Position numbers and translations under genes: made by a program. Below are positions 1 through 6,568 of a stretch of DNA of 8,466 nt, in pieces. Source of the stretch: Bacillota bacterium (lineage in GTDB: Bacteria > Bacillota_I > Bacilli_A > RFN20 > CAG-826). Numbering within the stretch: the first letter of the stretch is position 1; each line of letters starts with the position of its first letter. The notes below the pieces were generated by a model. The model made no database searches and was not told the origin of the DNA. It saw only the letters and a list, made by a program, of their open reading frames with translations. Location: the NCBI GenBank assembly GCA_003501485.1, contig DNPJ01000087.1:1-8466 (forward strand). Direction: 5' to 3'.

Positions 1-1
1 C

Positions 2-64
2 AATAATAACTACATTGATGTTAAAAGAAAAAATAACTTTACAACTCCGATAGATAAAATTTAA
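2..64 (+). other. Possible C-terminal tail of an upstream gene
   Basis: An open frame enters from the window edge and ends at TAA (62-64), giving about 20 residues that end in FTTPIDKI. A TP-[IL]-[DE] ending is reminiscent of the tail of DDE integrase-type transposases, but 20 residues cannot identify a family. It may be the end of a real or decayed gene on the plus strand, or simply chance. Confidence 0.2.
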
Positions 65-98
65 TGATTAACGGATAAAGGATTTATTTTTAGACTCA

Positions 99-281
99 TT
101 AATGGAATATATAAGACAAATAAAATGTAGGACCATTTTTACTTGCTTCATCGATTTTATCCTCATCATATTTAAGTTTTGAATGGACTTTATCTTTTTA
201 TGAGATGATACCTGAAAAAGTCTTTTCCATTACATATGCTTCTTTTGTAATAGAAAAAACTTGCTTACCTATACAATAAAA
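99..281 (-). pseudogene. Possible decayed coding fragment
   Basis: Read on the minus strand, this stretch gives a plausible protein-like sequence of about 60 codons interrupted by one TAA at 198-200. It ends at TAA 99-101. The downstream piece contains KLKYDEDKIDEASKNGPTFY, which loosely resembles the D-x-x-KI-x-E-x-x-K-x-x-G-x-[FY] pattern of IS4/IS1634-type transposases. No start codon or ribosome binding site is convincing. The family link is a guess; chance low-complexity coding potential in AT-rich DNA is the alternative. The rest of 1-529 shows no other gene, only AT-rich sequence including a 7-bp-arm dyad at 427-441. Confidence 0.2.
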
Positions 282-483
282 CTAATAAGAAACTCTTAAT
301 TAAGTATTCAAGTATGGAAAATAAATAATGCTTAAAGTGTTAAAATTTTATTGTTTATAAACTCATAGGTTAAATTAACATGTTTACATTTATCCATTAA
401 AATTATTTCCATTAATTAAATAAATTAATAATACTATTATTGAACACATTTTTTTTGGTTGTTTTTCTTTTAAAAATTGCCTA

Positions 484-512
484 TTGATCGGCGGATCTTG
501 ATGTGATCTAAT
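484..512 (+). promoter_or_regulatory. Candidate promoter of the AIPR gene with clustered GATC sites
   Basis: TTGATC (484-489) and TCTAAT (507-512) are spaced by 17 bases, and TG at 504-505 makes an extended -10. This is the best sigma-A-like promoter ahead of the gene at 530. The predicted start, around 519, would fall almost on the Shine-Dalgarno GAGG (519-522), giving a very short leader. That is a reason for doubt. Three GATC tetramers lie within this short, relatively GC-rich stretch. Confidence 0.35.
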
Positions 513-529
513 ATTTATGAGGATGATTT

Positions 530-2647
530 ATGGATTTCAAAAAATATTTTTTAGATGCTCCAGAAGATTTAAATATTGTTAATGGAACAGAAGAATTTAA
601 GTTATTAAAATTATACGCTTATAATGCATATTTTAATGCGGATCCTACTTATACTGAAAAAGTAAATGATGGATGTTTTTTCACAAGAAATAAGGATAGC
701 GGTATTGATGGCGTTTACATCAACGAATCGTTAGATGAGGATACAGTAGAATGCCTTAGAATTTATTATGTAGGAGAAAGCGTATTTTCGTTAAGCGAAG
801 TGCTTAATATTGTTGATAAAATTGGCGCAAGTGTAGCGGATGTTAATAAAGGTATTTATCGCACACCACAAGAAAACGCATTAAGAGAATGTCTTGATGA
901 ACTTGACAACAAGAAAGTAATTATACGAATTATTACTGATTATGTATGTAGCGATGAAGAAAAACATAAAATCATTAATAAAGTTGAAAAACACGATGTA
1001 TCAACAAGTGGACTTGATGTACAAGCCACAATTCAATTTGGTGATGATATAGTCGATGTATTTGAAAGCAATATAGCTCCTTTTGATTATGTTCCAGAAG
1101 GGAAGCTTTTAATCGATGACCACAATAACGTTTTAAAATACAAAAATAATAGCTTTATTTGCAATATATCTGCGAAATCTTTAAAAAAGATATGGAAAAG
1201 TGATGGAAATAGGGGCCTATTAGCGATGAATTTGCGTTATTATGTCAAATCCAAAAACATCGACGAAAAAATTGAAGATTCAATTATGCTTAATGGTAAT
1301 AATTTCTGGTATCTCAATAACGGAATTATTATCGTGTGTGATGACTATAACATTGTTAAAAATGAACTCCGTCTTAAAAACTTTTCAATTGTCAATGGTG
1401 GTCAAACAACAAGAATGATTGGTACAACACCATTTGATAACGACTTTTATATTTCTTGTAAGGTTGTCAAAAATATATTTGAAAATGTTAATCAAAAGAA
1501 TGAATTCGTTTCAAATGTTGCCGAAGCTTCAAATACTCAAAAACCAATTAAATCAAAAGATATTATTGCAAACAGAATTGAACAAAGAAATCTTAAATCG
1601 ATGATGCAAGGAAATAATGTTTTCGTGGAAATTAAGCGTGGCGATAAATGCTTCAAAGAAAAATATCCAGAAGCGTGGCAAAGAACAAAAAATAATGAAA
1701 TTGCTCAAGATTTATATTCATTTATTTATATGGAACCAGGACCCGCTCGTAACGGTGTTTCAAAGATACTAGAAAACAACGAAAAATATAACATTATCTT
1801 TAAAAACCATGTATATAATTTTGATTTCTTGAGAGATGTTTTGTTCCTTGATAAATCATTTAGATCTTATCAAAAAAAGATTTCTAAACTAGAAAATGGT
1901 GATGTATCAATAGCAAATAAACAAGGTCTTGTTAAAAATGGTATGTATTATTTTCTTGCAACAATTGGTTATATTCTTAAATTGATTTATAATCCTGAGT
2001 TTAAAGCAAATATGCATCAATATCGCAACCAAGAAACAAAATATGAATTATTTTCTTCCGAACTTGCATTTATGCATGGCTTTATTGATAGAAAACTTTC
2101 GTATAATGAATTTGAAAAAGATGCATTTGAATTATTTGATTCAATATATCAAAATCTAATACTTTCTCAATTTAATATTGCAAGATCTCTTAATCAAAGT
2201 TTAGCTTATTCTAACTGGTGCAAAACAAATACTGGTTTTAATGAAATTAGAAAGCAAATCAATGTAATTACTTTTGATAATAAGCAAAACTATATTCTTG
2301 ATTTAGTTTCTAAGCATTTTGTTAAGATTGATAAGAATCAAGAAAACAAAAATATTGATAATTATGTTGATTATTGTAAAAACAATAAAAAAATTAAATC
2401 TAAGGATTTCAATGGTTTTGTATTAAGCGCAAAAGATAAAGGTTTAAGAGACGAGCTTCTCATTTATCGTCTAAATAAAGCTAATGAAAAACACGTTTTA
2501 GAAAATAAATTATTTACAGATAAAATGCTTGATAAAATAGTTTATGAAAAACCAGTCACTTTAGCGGAGTTAAAAAAGATTATAAGTGCTGCGACAGTAG
2601 TTTATTGTGGGAATGATATTTTAAGTATTGTGTTTAAATATTTATAA
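530..2647 (+). CDS. AIPR-family (abortive infection phage resistance) protein with C-terminal HRDC-like domain
   Basis: This 705-residue soluble protein starts at ATG 530 behind GAGG (519-522), 7 bases upstream. The core matches the AIPR family: a segment around 212-251 with GNRGLLAMNLRYYVK, FWYLNNGIIIV at 259-269, FSIVNGGQTT at 285-294, and SNTQKPIKSKDIIANR at 334-349. The family is named after a lactococcal phage abortive-infection protein and is often found near restriction or other defence genes. The N-terminus carries SGIDGVYI (57-64), which fits the acidic position of the nuclease-like N-domain of AIPR proteins. However, the next strand (LRIYYVG, 76-82) lacks the expected [QE]-x-K lysine. 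Residues about 637-703 (LRDELLIYRLNKA, then DKMLDKIVYEKPVTLAEL, then YCGNDIL) fit an HRDC nucleic-acid-binding domain. The gene stands alone with its own terminator. The AIPR assignment is firm, HRDC likely; target and activity are unknown. Confidence 0.88.
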   Translation: MDFKKYFLDAPEDLNIVNGTEEFKLLKLYAYNAYFNADPTYTEKVNDGCFFTRNKDSGIDGVYINESLDEDTVECLRIYYVGESVFSLSEVLNIVDKIGASVADVNKGIYRTPQENALRECLDELDNKKVIIRIITDYVCSDEEKHKIINKVEKHDVSTSGLDVQATIQFGDDIVDVFESNIAPFDYVPEGKLLIDDHNNVLKYKNNSFICNISAKSLKKIWKSDGNRGLLAMNLRYYVKSKNIDEKIEDSIMLNGNNFWYLNNGIIIVCDDYNIVKNELRLKNFSIVNGGQTTRMIGTTPFDNDFYISCKVVKNIFENVNQKNEFVSNVAEASNTQKPIKSKDIIANRIEQRNLKSMMQGNNVFVEIKRGDKCFKEKYPEAWQRTKNNEIAQDLYSFIYMEPGPARNGVSKILENNEKYNIIFKNHVYNFDFLRDVLFLDKSFRSYQKKISKLENGDVSIANKQGLVKNGMYYFLATIGYILKLIYNPEFKANMHQYRNQETKYELFSSELAFMHGFIDRKLSYNEFEKDAFELFDSIYQNLILSQFNIARSLNQSLAYSNWCKTNTGFNEIRKQINVITFDNKQNYILDLVSKHFVKIDKNQENKNIDNYVDYCKNNKKIKSKDFNGFVLSAKDKGLRDELLIYRLNKANEKHVLENKLFTDKMLDKIVYEKPVTLAELKKIISAATVVYCGNDILSIVFKYL

Positions 2648-2669
2648 TAATTCATTTCAGAAGTATATA

Positions 2670-2706
2670 CCCTCGAATATAGTGATTAATATCGAGGGTT
2701 TTCTTA
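2670..2706 (+). terminator. Rho-independent terminator of the AIPR gene
   Basis: CCCTCGA (2670-2676) pairs with TCGAGGG (2692-2698) around a 15-base AT-rich loop that can add a few more pairs (ATAT/ATAT). TTTTCTTATT follows. It starts 22 bases after the TAA at 2645-2647, the expected place for an intrinsic terminator, and isolates the AIPR gene as a single transcription unit. Confidence 0.85.
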
Positions 2707-2748
2707 TTGATAAATGATTCTTGCCTAATATAAGAAATTTTTAATATA

Positions 2749-2833
2749 GAAAAGTGTAGTTTTTTGTCATTGAATTTATAGGAAAAGTGTAGTTTTTTGT
2801 TGTTGAATTTATAGGAAAAGTGTAGTTTTTTGT
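2749..2833 (+). repeat. 33-bp tandem direct repeat, 2.6 copies
   Basis: Copies start at 2749, 2782 and 2815; the third is cut after 19 bases. All three share gaaaagtgtagttttttgt. The 14-base linker differs at two positions between the first two copies (CA versus TG) and ends gaatttatag in both. The block directly precedes a truncated ATPase gene fragment. Multiple short direct repeats with a T-run are typical of the ends of IS21-family elements, so this may be a leftover insertion-sequence end. Iteron-type binding sites or slippage repeats are alternatives. No matching copy is seen elsewhere in the window. Confidence 0.85.
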
Positions 2834-2847
2834 AAATAAAAGCATAA

Positions 2848-3069
2848 GAAAAATTAATTTTAATTGATTATTGTAGCGATTTAAGTGTTGTTCCAATAGA
2901 AGTTAAATCAGGCAAAGACTATACAATTCACTCAGCATTAAATAATCTTTTATTAAATGAAAACTATCACATAAAAAAGGGATACGTTTTGTCAAACAAT
3001 AGAGAAATTATTGTAAAAGGAAAAATAATATATCTTCCAATTTATTTTATTATGTTTTTTAAAAACTAA
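2848..3069 (+). pseudogene. 3' fragment of a DUF4143-type AAA ATPase gene
   Basis: An open frame of about 73 codons between an in-frame TAA (2845-2847) and TAA (3067-3069) has no usable start. It encodes SVVPIEVKSGKDYTIHSALN, then a YVLSN segment, then KGKIIYLPIYFIMFF. This is the typical C-terminal end of archaeal/bacterial AAA_14-DUF4143 ATPases, where the VPIEVKSGK strand belongs to a PD-(D/E)XK-like fold. The whole ATPase module and most of DUF4143 are missing, so it is a relic. It is not a piece of the intact ATPase at 4543-5736, whose C-terminus differs. Its stop overlaps the ManC stop on the other strand (shared bases 3067-3068). Confidence 0.75.
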
Positions 3070-4097
3070 ATAAATTTATCTTTTCCTTGTTCTTTTAATG
3101 TTGCGATAACTTTTTTAATATCACTTATTTTGTCTTTAGATGCAACTAAGATAACATCATTACTTTCAACCACAATTAAATTATCAACTCCTAATGTGAT
3201 AATTAATTTATCATTATCACCCTTAACAGTGGTCCTTGTTGTTTCTAATGTAACAGTGTCTTTATTAAGAATTGTGTTTGAATTATTGTCAACTCCATTA
3301 ATTCTTTCAATTGCGAGCCAGCTTCCAACATCATCCCATCCAAAATCTCCTGGAATTACATAGATGTTGTTGGCTTTTTCCATGATACCATAGTCGATAG
3401 AAATTGAATCAACTTCACTAAATTTAGAAGTATCTTTTGAAAGAATATCATATTGTTTTTTCATATATGCCTTAAATGCATTATCGATGTTTTTAATTGT
3501 AAAGATAAACATTCCAGCGTTCCAAACATAATTACCATCATTCAAATATTCAATTGCTTTTTCTAGGTTCGGTTTTTCAACAAATCTATTTACTTTGTAT
3601 AAATTACCTTTTTGTTCTCCTAGATGGATGTATCCGTAACCAGTATTTGGTTCATTAGGTTTAATTCCAATTGTGATTAAAGCGTTATTTTTAATTGCAA
3701 AATCAGCGCCTAAAGAAATAATTCTTCTAAATTCATTTTCATCTTTAATTAAATGATCGCTCGGAAGAACGATAATTAAAGCATCATCATATTTATCTTT
3801 AACTTTCTCTACACCTAATTCAATTGCAGGTGCGGTGTTTCTTGATACCGGTTCAAGAATAATGTTTTCTTCTGGTAGGCCAGGTAGTTGTTCTTTTGTT
3901 AAATCCTTGTACATTTCATTTGTTAGTATGTAGGTATCTTTGATATCCACGAGTGGTGAAATGCGTTTGACAGTTTTTTGGATCATTGTTTCATTATCAT
4001 TTGTCAAACAAAGGAATTGTTTTGGTAGCTTTATTCTACTAGCGGGGTAGAAGCGTTCTCCACGACCTCCCGCCATAATGAGTGCGACAATTTTCAT
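3066..4097 (-). CDS. manC: Mannose-1-phosphate guanylyltransferase (GDP-mannose synthesis)
   Basis: This cytosolic nucleotidyltransferase of 343 residues makes GDP-mannose from mannose-1-phosphate and GTP, a precursor for envelope glycans and for GDP-sugars such as GDP-fucose. Visible motifs: nucleotide-binding LIMAGGRGERFYPAS (6-20) with PKQF (25-28), PSDHLI (112-117), GYGYIHLG (153-160), RFVEKP (171-176), WNAGMFIF (192-199) and GDFGWDDVGSW (250-260). A C-terminal beta-helix-like part follows (about 282-320). It has no phosphomannose isomerase domain, so it is the short single-function form. The start is ATG 4097: TAAGGAA (4104-4110) sits 6 bases upstream, and the MKIVALIMAGG beginning is the family N-terminus. 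An in-frame TTG at 4196 would add 33 unrelated residues. No glycan genes flank it here. Confidence 0.93.
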   Translation of the reverse strand: MKIVALIMAGGRGERFYPASRIKLPKQFLCLTNDNETMIQKTVKRISPLVDIKDTYILTNEMYKDLTKEQLPGLPEENIILEPVSRNTAPAIELGVEKVKDKYDDALIIVLPSDHLIKDENEFRRIISLGADFAIKNNALITIGIKPNEPNTGYGYIHLGEQKGNLYKVNRFVEKPNLEKAIEYLNDGNYVWNAGMFIFTIKNIDNAFKAYMKKQYDILSKDTSKFSEVDSISIDYGIMEKANNIYVIPGDFGWDDVGSWLAIERINGVDNNSNTILNKDTVTLETTRTTVKGDNDKLIITLGVDNLIVVESNDVILVASKDKISDIKKVIATLKEQGKDKFI

Positions 4098-4132
4098 ACT
4101 AATTTCCTTAATTATAATAATATTTTTGTATA

Positions 4133-4160
4133 ACAATATTTTAAATAAAATATGTGGCAA
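4133..4160 (-). promoter_or_regulatory. Candidate manC promoter
   Basis: On the minus strand, TTGCCA (4160-4155) and TATTGT (4138-4133) are spaced by 16 bases. A start near 4126 would leave a leader of about 29 bases containing the TAAGGAA ribosome binding site. The match is 5/6 and 4/6 to the consensus, in a very AT-rich stretch, so this is moderate evidence only. Confidence 0.35.
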
Positions 4161-4185
4161 AGCAATGAGAATAAAATTATTTCTC

Positions 4186-4518
4186 TTAACTTTCAAATGA
4201 TGTGAGACATTTACTACATTTCATTTCACCAGTATGTTCTAACAATCTAACAAGTTTTTCAAGTTCGACTTCATTTAGTATTGTAAAATCAAATATTAGC
4301 TTCGGAATATTGATATCTTTTATTCTAAGCTTTTCCTTGTTTTCTCAAATCATCTAAGGAATAGAACATCATAGTTCTATAAAACTTATCTTGGTCAATC
4401 CTATGACTTCTTTCGACTTTGCGTTATGTTGAGGCGTTCTTGGCCAAATTAAATAATGTTCAATATTGTTTTCTTTTAGAAATTTTACTAAATAATTATC
4501 ATAAGTCTTAATGTTTGT
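4186..4518 (-). pseudogene. Degenerate DDE integrase-type transposase remnant (C-terminal part)
   Basis: Read on the minus strand, the frame from about 4518 gives KTYDNYLVKFLKENNIEHY, then IWPRTPQHN. One frameshift later (one base missing in a GGC codon) it gives KVERSHRIDQDKFYRTMMF and YSLDDLRKQGK, then TAG. After a further frame change it gives NIPKLIFDFTILNEVELEKL and a tail with CSKCLTSF ending at TAA (4186-4188). The P-x-TP-x-HNGKVERSHR-x-D block, including the catalytic glutamate (VER), is the end of an rve-type integrase core as in IS3/IS481-like transposases. The N-terminus, earlier catalytic aspartates and element ends are missing, so it is inactive. It fills the gap between the ATPase and manC. 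Confidence 0.75.
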
Positions 4519-4542
4519 TCACTTGCCTAGAGGGAGACTTAT
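4501..4542. repeat. 8-bp inverted repeat beside the ATPase stop codon
   Basis: ATAAGTCT (4501-4508) and AGACTTAT (4535-4542) are perfect reverse complements separated by 26 bases. The right arm abuts the ATPase stop codon (4543-4545); the left arm lies in the transposase remnant. No T-run makes it a good terminator. It may be chance. Confidence 0.35.
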
Positions 4543-5736
4543 TTATTCATTTAAAAGCCAATTTGCAACGTCAACAATTTCAATACCTTCATAATCATAT
4601 TTTTCATGGAATGTACGGGTAATTATCATTTTTGGATAATTATCTTTTATTTGAAGAAGTGAAGATGTTTCGCGTTTAAAAGTTTTTTCATCATTTATAT
4701 TATCCGCTACTTGGATATAGATTTTTTTGTCTCTTCTTAAAGCAACAAAATCTATTTCTTTTTTATAAAGCGTTCCTACATATATTTCATATCCACGCCG
4801 TAATAATTCGATTGCAACTATATTTTCTATCATCTTTCCGTAATCAATATTTTTGGTTCCTAGTTTTGCGTAGCGGAAAGAGTGGTCGCATAAATAATAT
4901 TTGTCTTGTGATGAAAGATATTTTTTCCTTTGGACATCATATCTTCTAATTTTGTAAAAGGCAAAAGCCTCACACAAATATTGAACATATAAACTTAGCG
5001 TTTTATTACTAACTATTTCGTTGTTTTTAGCAAATGTTTTTTCTATGTTCCTAATAGAAGTAAGATTTGAAACATTATCTAATAGAAAATAAACAAGTTT
5101 ATCCATTAAAACAACATTTCTTATTTTATATCTTTGTTTGATATCTCTAACAATAAGAGTGTCAAATACTTCTTTAATATAATCATATCTAGATTCAATA
5201 TCTTTATATAAATAAGAGCCAGACATGCCACCATTTTGCATGTAATCATTAAAAGACTCATATATATTGTTTGAACCGAAATATTCTACATATTCTTTAA
5301 ATGAGAATGGGTATACTTTAATTTCAAATGTTCTACCTGTAAAAAGGGTTGCTAAGTCTGAGCTAAGTAAAAAGGCGTTTGAGCCAGTAATATAAATATC
5401 ATATTTTTCTTCAGCGTGGAGACTATTTATTGTGGTTTCAAAATCTTTACAAAGTTGAACTTCATCTATTAATACAAAATTTGTTTTACTTGAATCGTAT
5501 CGATTCGTTATATATTCATAAAGTTTGTGACATTCTTTTAAACTATCAAATTCTTCAAGATTAAAATTGATTTCAATTATATTTAAATTTGTAAAATTAT
5601 CTATTAAATAGTCCTTTAATGAAGCTAAAAGTTTTGATTTTCCGCTTCTACGTATGCCTGTTATCACCTTAATGTCAGGTGTACCAATGACGTTAATTAA
5701 TTTGTTTAAGTATAGTTCACGTTTAATTAGTTTCAT
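4543..5736 (-). CDS. AAA_14/DUF4143 family ATPase
   Basis: The 397-residue protein begins at ATG 5736, behind AAGAAGAGG (5 bases upstream of the ATG); an in-frame TTG at 5754 is inside that site's leader and is rejected. Numbering from 5736: Walker A GIRRSGKSKLL (27-37), Walker B FVLIDEVQL (87-95) and an ITGSNAFLLSSDLATLFTGR sensor region (116-135). Then come the PFSFKEYVEYFG segment (143-154), a winged-helix-like middle part, and a C-terminal DUF4143 PD-(D/E)XK-like fold with IENIVAIELLRRGYEI (303-318), EIDFVAL (327-333) and IYIQVAD (339-345). These ATPases are widespread and usually have no assigned role; they often occur as orphan or mobile genes. No membrane segment is visible. It follows the recombinase by 131 bases on the same strand. 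The family is certain; the cellular function is unknown. Confidence 0.9.
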   Translation of the reverse strand: MKLIKRELYLNKLINVIGTPDIKVITGIRRSGKSKLLASLKDYLIDNFTNLNIIEINFNLEEFDSLKECHKLYEYITNRYDSSKTNFVLIDEVQLCKDFETTINSLHAEEKYDIYITGSNAFLLSSDLATLFTGRTFEIKVYPFSFKEYVEYFGSNNIYESFNDYMQNGGMSGSYLYKDIESRYDYIKEVFDTLIVRDIKQRYKIRNVVLMDKLVYFLLDNVSNLTSIRNIEKTFAKNNEIVSNKTLSLYVQYLCEAFAFYKIRRYDVQRKKYLSSQDKYYLCDHSFRYAKLGTKNIDYGKMIENIVAIELLRRGYEIYVGTLYKKEIDFVALRRDKKIYIQVADNINDEKTFKRETSSLLQIKDNYPKMIITRTFHEKYDYEGIEIVDVANWLLNE

Positions 5737-5764
5737 TTTGGCCTCTTCTTTCAAATATATTATT

Positions 5765-5795
5765 ACACAAAAATGAATAATTTTTAAAATTGTGT
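5765..5795. promoter_or_regulatory. Inverted repeat in the ATPase leader
   Basis: ACACAA (5765-5770) and TTGTGT (5790-5795) are perfect arms 19 bases apart, extending imperfectly outward (TTACACAA versus TTGTGTTA). The inner AAAAAT/ATTTTT can also pair. The dyad lies 29-59 bases upstream of the ATPase start codon and 98 bases past the recombinase stop. It could be an operator or an mRNA structure; without a T-run it is a poor terminator. The rest of 5737-5867 is AT-rich with no clear promoter. Confidence 0.3.
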
Positions 5796-5867
5796 TATAG
5801 AATTGAAAAAGATTCGATATTTACTACATTAATATTTTTTAAATTTTGAATTGAAATAATACAAATT

Positions 5868-6479
5868 TTATACAGAAATTATTTTTTTATTATGTTTTTC
5901 AATGAACGCATAAATGGTGTTGATATGAACTTTATATTTACGAGCAAGGTTTGCTTTTGTTTCGCCATTATTAAACGCTGTTATAATGCGGTTCGTATAT
6001 TTTTCGAGTTTTGTATGCTTGTTTTTCGATCCTTTTCTTCTTCCTAATTTAACACCTTTATTCTTGAGTCTACTAAGAGCTTCTTTTGTTCTTTGTGATA
6101 TTAATTTTCTTTCTATTTCTGCAGACAGTCCAAAAGCAAACGCTAAAACTTTGGATGATATGTCATCTTCAAGTTTAAAACCATCTTTAATACTAATTAT
6201 TTTTATTTCTTTGTTCAGACAACCATTAAGAATATCCATAATCATATAAAGAGTTCTTCCGAGTCTAGATAATTCACTGATTATTATAGTGTCTCCTTTG
6301 TTAACTCTTTTTAATAATAGTCCAAGTCTTCTCTTATTATATTGTTTTGCACCTGATACTATTTCTTCGATATATTTATCAATTTTTATATTGTTTTTTT
6401 CAGCATATTTTTCAATTTCAAACCTTTGATTTTCAACTGTTTGAGTATCAGTTGAAATTCTTATATATCCATAGACCAT
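5868..6479 (-). CDS. Small serine recombinase (resolvase/DNA-invertase family)
   Basis: This 203-residue site-specific recombinase cuts and rejoins DNA through a serine nucleophile. The N-terminal catalytic domain begins VYGYIRIST with R7 and the likely catalytic S9. VSGAKQYNKRRLGLLL (41-56), ISELSRLGRT (67-76, with R72 and R75) and AFGLSAEIERKLISQRTKEAL (115-135, with E121 and R124) are all intact. The GRRKGSKNK linker (147-155) leads into a C-terminal helix-turn-helix at about 173-195 (TKANLARKYKVHINTIYAFI). The length fits the resolvase/invertase group; the N-terminus resembles the Mpi-type invertases known from Bacteroides. The ATG at 6479 has GGAAGGAC 7-8 bases upstream. It lies directly downstream of the surface-protein gene but behind a terminator, so it probably has its own promoter, which I could not place. 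Target sites are not identified; resolvase versus invertase cannot be decided. Confidence 0.9.
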   Translation of the reverse strand: MVYGYIRISTDTQTVENQRFEIEKYAEKNNIKIDKYIEEIVSGAKQYNKRRLGLLLKRVNKGDTIIISELSRLGRTLYMIMDILNGCLNKEIKIISIKDGFKLEDDISSKVLAFAFGLSAEIERKLISQRTKEALSRLKNKGVKLGRRKGSKNKHTKLEKYTNRIITAFNNGETKANLARKYKVHINTIYAFIEKHNKKIISV

Positions 6480-6523
6480 TTTAATGTCCTTCCTTTCAAG
6501 AAAAATATAATAGAAAAATTGGT

Positions 6524-6550
6524 ATATAAAAAGCGCAGTTAACTGCGCTT
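6524..6550 (-). terminator. Rho-independent terminator of the surface-protein gene
   Basis: The perfect 20-base palindrome AAGCGCAGTTAACTGCGCTT (6550-6531) forms an 8-bp stem with a TTAA loop. It is followed on the minus strand by TTTATATACC. It begins 18 bases after the TAA (6571-6569) and separates the surface gene from the recombinase gene. Confidence 0.88.
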
Positions 6551-6568
6551 ATAGTATTAGTAGTGGTT

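Noticed and set aside
1419..1604. Small open frame inside the AIPR gene in another frame
   Set aside because: It lies entirely within a well-supported gene and has no ribosome binding site or recognisable protein. The same holds for the antisense frames inside manC, the recombinase and the surface gene.
2749..2833. Possible CRISPR array
   Set aside because: The linkers are only about 14 bases and nearly identical, the copies are too few, and there are no cas genes. It is a tandem direct repeat.
4115..4120. Perfect TATAAT just upstream of manC as its -10 box
   Set aside because: It directly abuts the ribosome binding site, so transcription would start inside or past it, and no -35 box lies at the right distance.
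4098..4196. N-terminal extension of ManC starting at a TTG (33 extra residues)
   Set aside because: The extra residues match nothing in the family, the frame runs over the promoter and ribosome binding site, and the ATG at 4097 gives the canonical MKIVALIMAGG start with TAAGGAA upstream.
4208..5829. Shared 12-mer atttactacatt near 4208 and 5818 as a possible attachment-site pair flanking the ATPase
   Set aside because: It is short and AT-rich, so chance matches of this length are expected in such DNA, and the flanks do not extend the match.
6531..6550. Perfect palindrome as a crossover site for the adjacent serine recombinase
   Set aside because: Position just after the surface-gene stop, the GC-rich stem with a 4-base loop and the following T-rich run all fit an intrinsic terminator. 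No second copy is seen to recombine with.
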